Assembly (NCBI GenBank): GCA_030642995.1
Contig: DAOWMR010000195.1
Coordinates: forward strand, 1-5,848
Length of the DNA: 5,848 bases
Direction of reading: 5' to 3'
Source of the DNA: Spirochaetales bacterium
Lineage (GTDB): Bacteria > Spirochaetota > Spirochaetia > DSM-27196 > SLST01
Position 1 is the stretch's first letter. Each line of letters starts with the position of its first letter. A model generated the notes under the pieces. That model was not told the DNA's origin. It worked only from the letters and a program-made list of their open reading frames with translations, and made no database searches. This document shows, piece after piece, positions 4,797 through 5,848 of the stretch. Position numbers and translations under genes: made by a program.

Positions 4797-5848
4797 ATGA
4801 TCACTCGAACAAATGGACGACCACGGCTGGTTCTGGTTGCACTGCTCTTGGTGCTGGTGACAGGCATAACGTTCGCGCAGCATGACTGGGGAGAAGTTGT
4901 CAAGAGCTCGCAGTACGTGCCCATGGAAAACGGGGGAGGCATCGCGTATGGCGACGTTGACGTCGGCTTCGCGTCCTTCGCCCTTGATGTGGGCTACGCC
5001 GGTCCGCTCACGATAGAGGTTCGGGTGACGGAGGTTCGGCCGGGCACGGAGTATGAGGACAACGACTCCAAGCTCTGGCTGTTTGATGCCGAGGGGCGCC
5101 TGGTTGCGCAGAACGACGACAGCCCGTTCGGTGGTTACGCCTCGCTGATCAATGGAGCTCAGATCAGTTCCCCGGGGCGCTACTACGCAATCGTCGCGAC
5201 GTATGATAATCGACTTGAAACGGACTTCGACGGATTCTTCGTGAACATCGGGGAGGAAGGCGGCAGCAACATCTCCTTTGACTTGATTGTTGAGTACGGA
5301 ACTCGCGAGGGCGACTACTCTGGCGGCGATCCTTACTACGGCGACGCAGAGACTGTCATCTGGCTTGATGATTTCCGTCAGCTCGCAACCCCCATCCATT
5401 ATACCGGCGGAGAGTTGGTCGTAGAGGGCCGAGTAGGAGCCGGCGTTGCCCTCTACAGTTTGACCCTCGAAGAACCGACATGGATCAGCGCAGAAGTGCT
5501 GGTCACGGGTGACATGTCACAGTACGGATCGGCCGACTCGGTTCTCTATCTCTTTGACAGTGAAGGCTTCTACATAACCGAGGACGACGACAGCGGGCTC
5601 GACGCTGGGTCGCTCATCCATGATGTGTACCTGGATTTCATGGGCGGATACTACCTCGCCGTCGTGACCTTCCCGAACTACCCAAACATGGATGGATACG
5701 ACTACGTGGAAGGTTTCCCCGAAGCGGGGGAGGGCGACATTGAGTTTGAGCTTATCATTGGTCCCCCGCGTGAATACGACGGCTACGGCGATGACGACTA
5801 CGGTGACGGGAGCGGGGATGGTCTGGAAACTGCCATCTGGTTTGACGA
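4797..5848 (+). CDS. Secreted acidic protein with tandem PPC-like repeats (3' end outside the window)
   Basis: 350 complete codons are visible with no stop. A clear signal peptide opens the protein: a basic n-region (MITRTNGRPR), a hydrophobic core (LVLVALLLVLVTGI) and likely cleavage after TFA (residue 27), so it is exported, with no lipobox cysteine. The mature part holds two related units of about 157 residues. Each contains DS-x-L-x-L-F-D-x-E-G (residues 90-100 and 247-257), then a DD(D)S acidic turn, then a GRYYAIVATY / GGYYLAVVTF strand. This is the pattern of pre-peptidase C-terminal (PPC) and DVUA0089-like beta-sandwiches. The units are joined by Asp/Gly/Tyr-rich linkers (about 171-184 and 325-342), each followed by ET-x-IW-x-D (185-191 and 344-350), so a third unit probably begins at the edge. 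Calcium binding by the acidic turns is plausible inference. No catalytic domain is visible; function unknown. It shares the gpsA operon by position. Confidence 0.85.
   Translation, partial: MITRTNGRPRLVLVALLLVLVTGITFAQHDWGEVVKSSQYVPMENGGGIAYGDVDVGFASFALDVGYAGPLTIEVRVTEVRPGTEYEDNDSKLWLFDAEGRLVAQNDDSPFGGYASLINGAQISSPGRYYAIVATYDNRLETDFDGFFVNIGEEGGSNISFDLIVEYGTREGDYSGGDPYYGDAETVIWLDDFRQLATPIHYTGGELVVEGRVGAGVALYSLTLEEPTWISAEVLVTGDMSQYGSADSVLYLFDSEGFYITEDDDSGLDAGSLIHDVYLDFMGGYYLAVVTFPNYPNMDGYDYVEGFPEAGEGDIEFELIIGPPREYDGYGDDDYGDGSGDGLETAIWFD
4935..5306 (+). repeat. PPC-like protein repeat unit 1 (coding)
   Basis: This stretch encodes residues 47-170 of the exported protein: a beta-rich segment with the landmark DSKLWLFDAEG, the acidic QNDDSPFGG turn, the strand SPGRYYAIVATYDN and the closing FDLIVEYG. 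It matches the second unit by position-for-position landmarks 157 residues later. The similarity is at protein level only, so duplication is old. Confidence 0.65.
5406..5774 (+). repeat. PPC-like protein repeat unit 2 (coding)
   Basis: This encodes residues 204-326 of the exported protein, with landmarks DSVLYLFDSEG, the acidic TEDDDSG turn, the strand GGYYLAVVTFPN and the closing FELIIGPP. It aligns with unit 1 with a two-residue gap near its start. It is followed by an Asp/Gly/Tyr-rich linker and by ETAIWFD, the same flank that precedes this unit at 5349. Confidence 0.65.

Noticed and set aside
4503..5399. A 298-codon minus-strand ORF, the longest antisense frame
   Set aside because: It is fully antisense to gpsA and the exported repeat protein, both well supported by motifs, signal peptide and ribosome binding sites. 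Its product shows no recognisable domain.

Overview
This window is a piece of a bacterial chromosome, moderately GC-rich and gene-dense, with every supported gene on the + strand. The sequence of GpsA (HPETFTSIAGVGDLDVTC) and of Ndk (KPGVLQRR and HASDS), together with a PepF-type M3 peptidase and a small stand-alone cyclic-nucleotide-binding protein, reminds me of spirochetes. That is recall only and is a low-confidence assignment; no rRNA or other phylogenetic marker lies in the window.

Layout. Positions 3-347 are the C-terminal end of a type I restriction HsdR subunit whose body lies upstream. It is followed almost without a gap by a small YgjP/DUF45-type zinc metallopeptidase (350-679), so the left edge is the tail of a restriction-modification operon. 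A gap of about 215 bp follows (680-895). It holds no convincing gene but does hold a long, nested, imperfect inverted repeat (684-881), which is the least explained structure in the window. Next is a lone cyclic-nucleotide-binding-domain protein (896-1351) without a DNA-binding domain, closed by a weak terminator-like hairpin (about 1364-1385).

An extended -10 promoter (1392-1400) then appears to drive a compact operon: ndk (nucleoside diphosphate kinase, 1431-1880), a pepF/M3-family oligoendopeptidase (1864-3657, overlapping ndk by 17 bp), gpsA (NAD(P)+-dependent glycerol-3-phosphate dehydrogenase, 3660-4772, 2 bp after pepF), and, after 24 bp and a very strong Shine-Dalgarno site, a secreted acidic protein (from 4797, running off the right edge). 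That protein is built of tandem PPC-like beta-sandwich repeats.

Functionally the operon mixes housekeeping roles: NTP pools, peptide turnover, and sn-glycerol-3-phosphate for phospholipid synthesis. An exported repeat protein of unknown role sits at its end. The overlaps and short gaps suggest co-transcription and translational coupling rather than one shared pathway. I see no tRNA, rRNA, CRISPR array, insertion sequence or integrase. The restriction tail plus the unexplained hairpin is the most accessory-like part; the rest reads as core chromosome.
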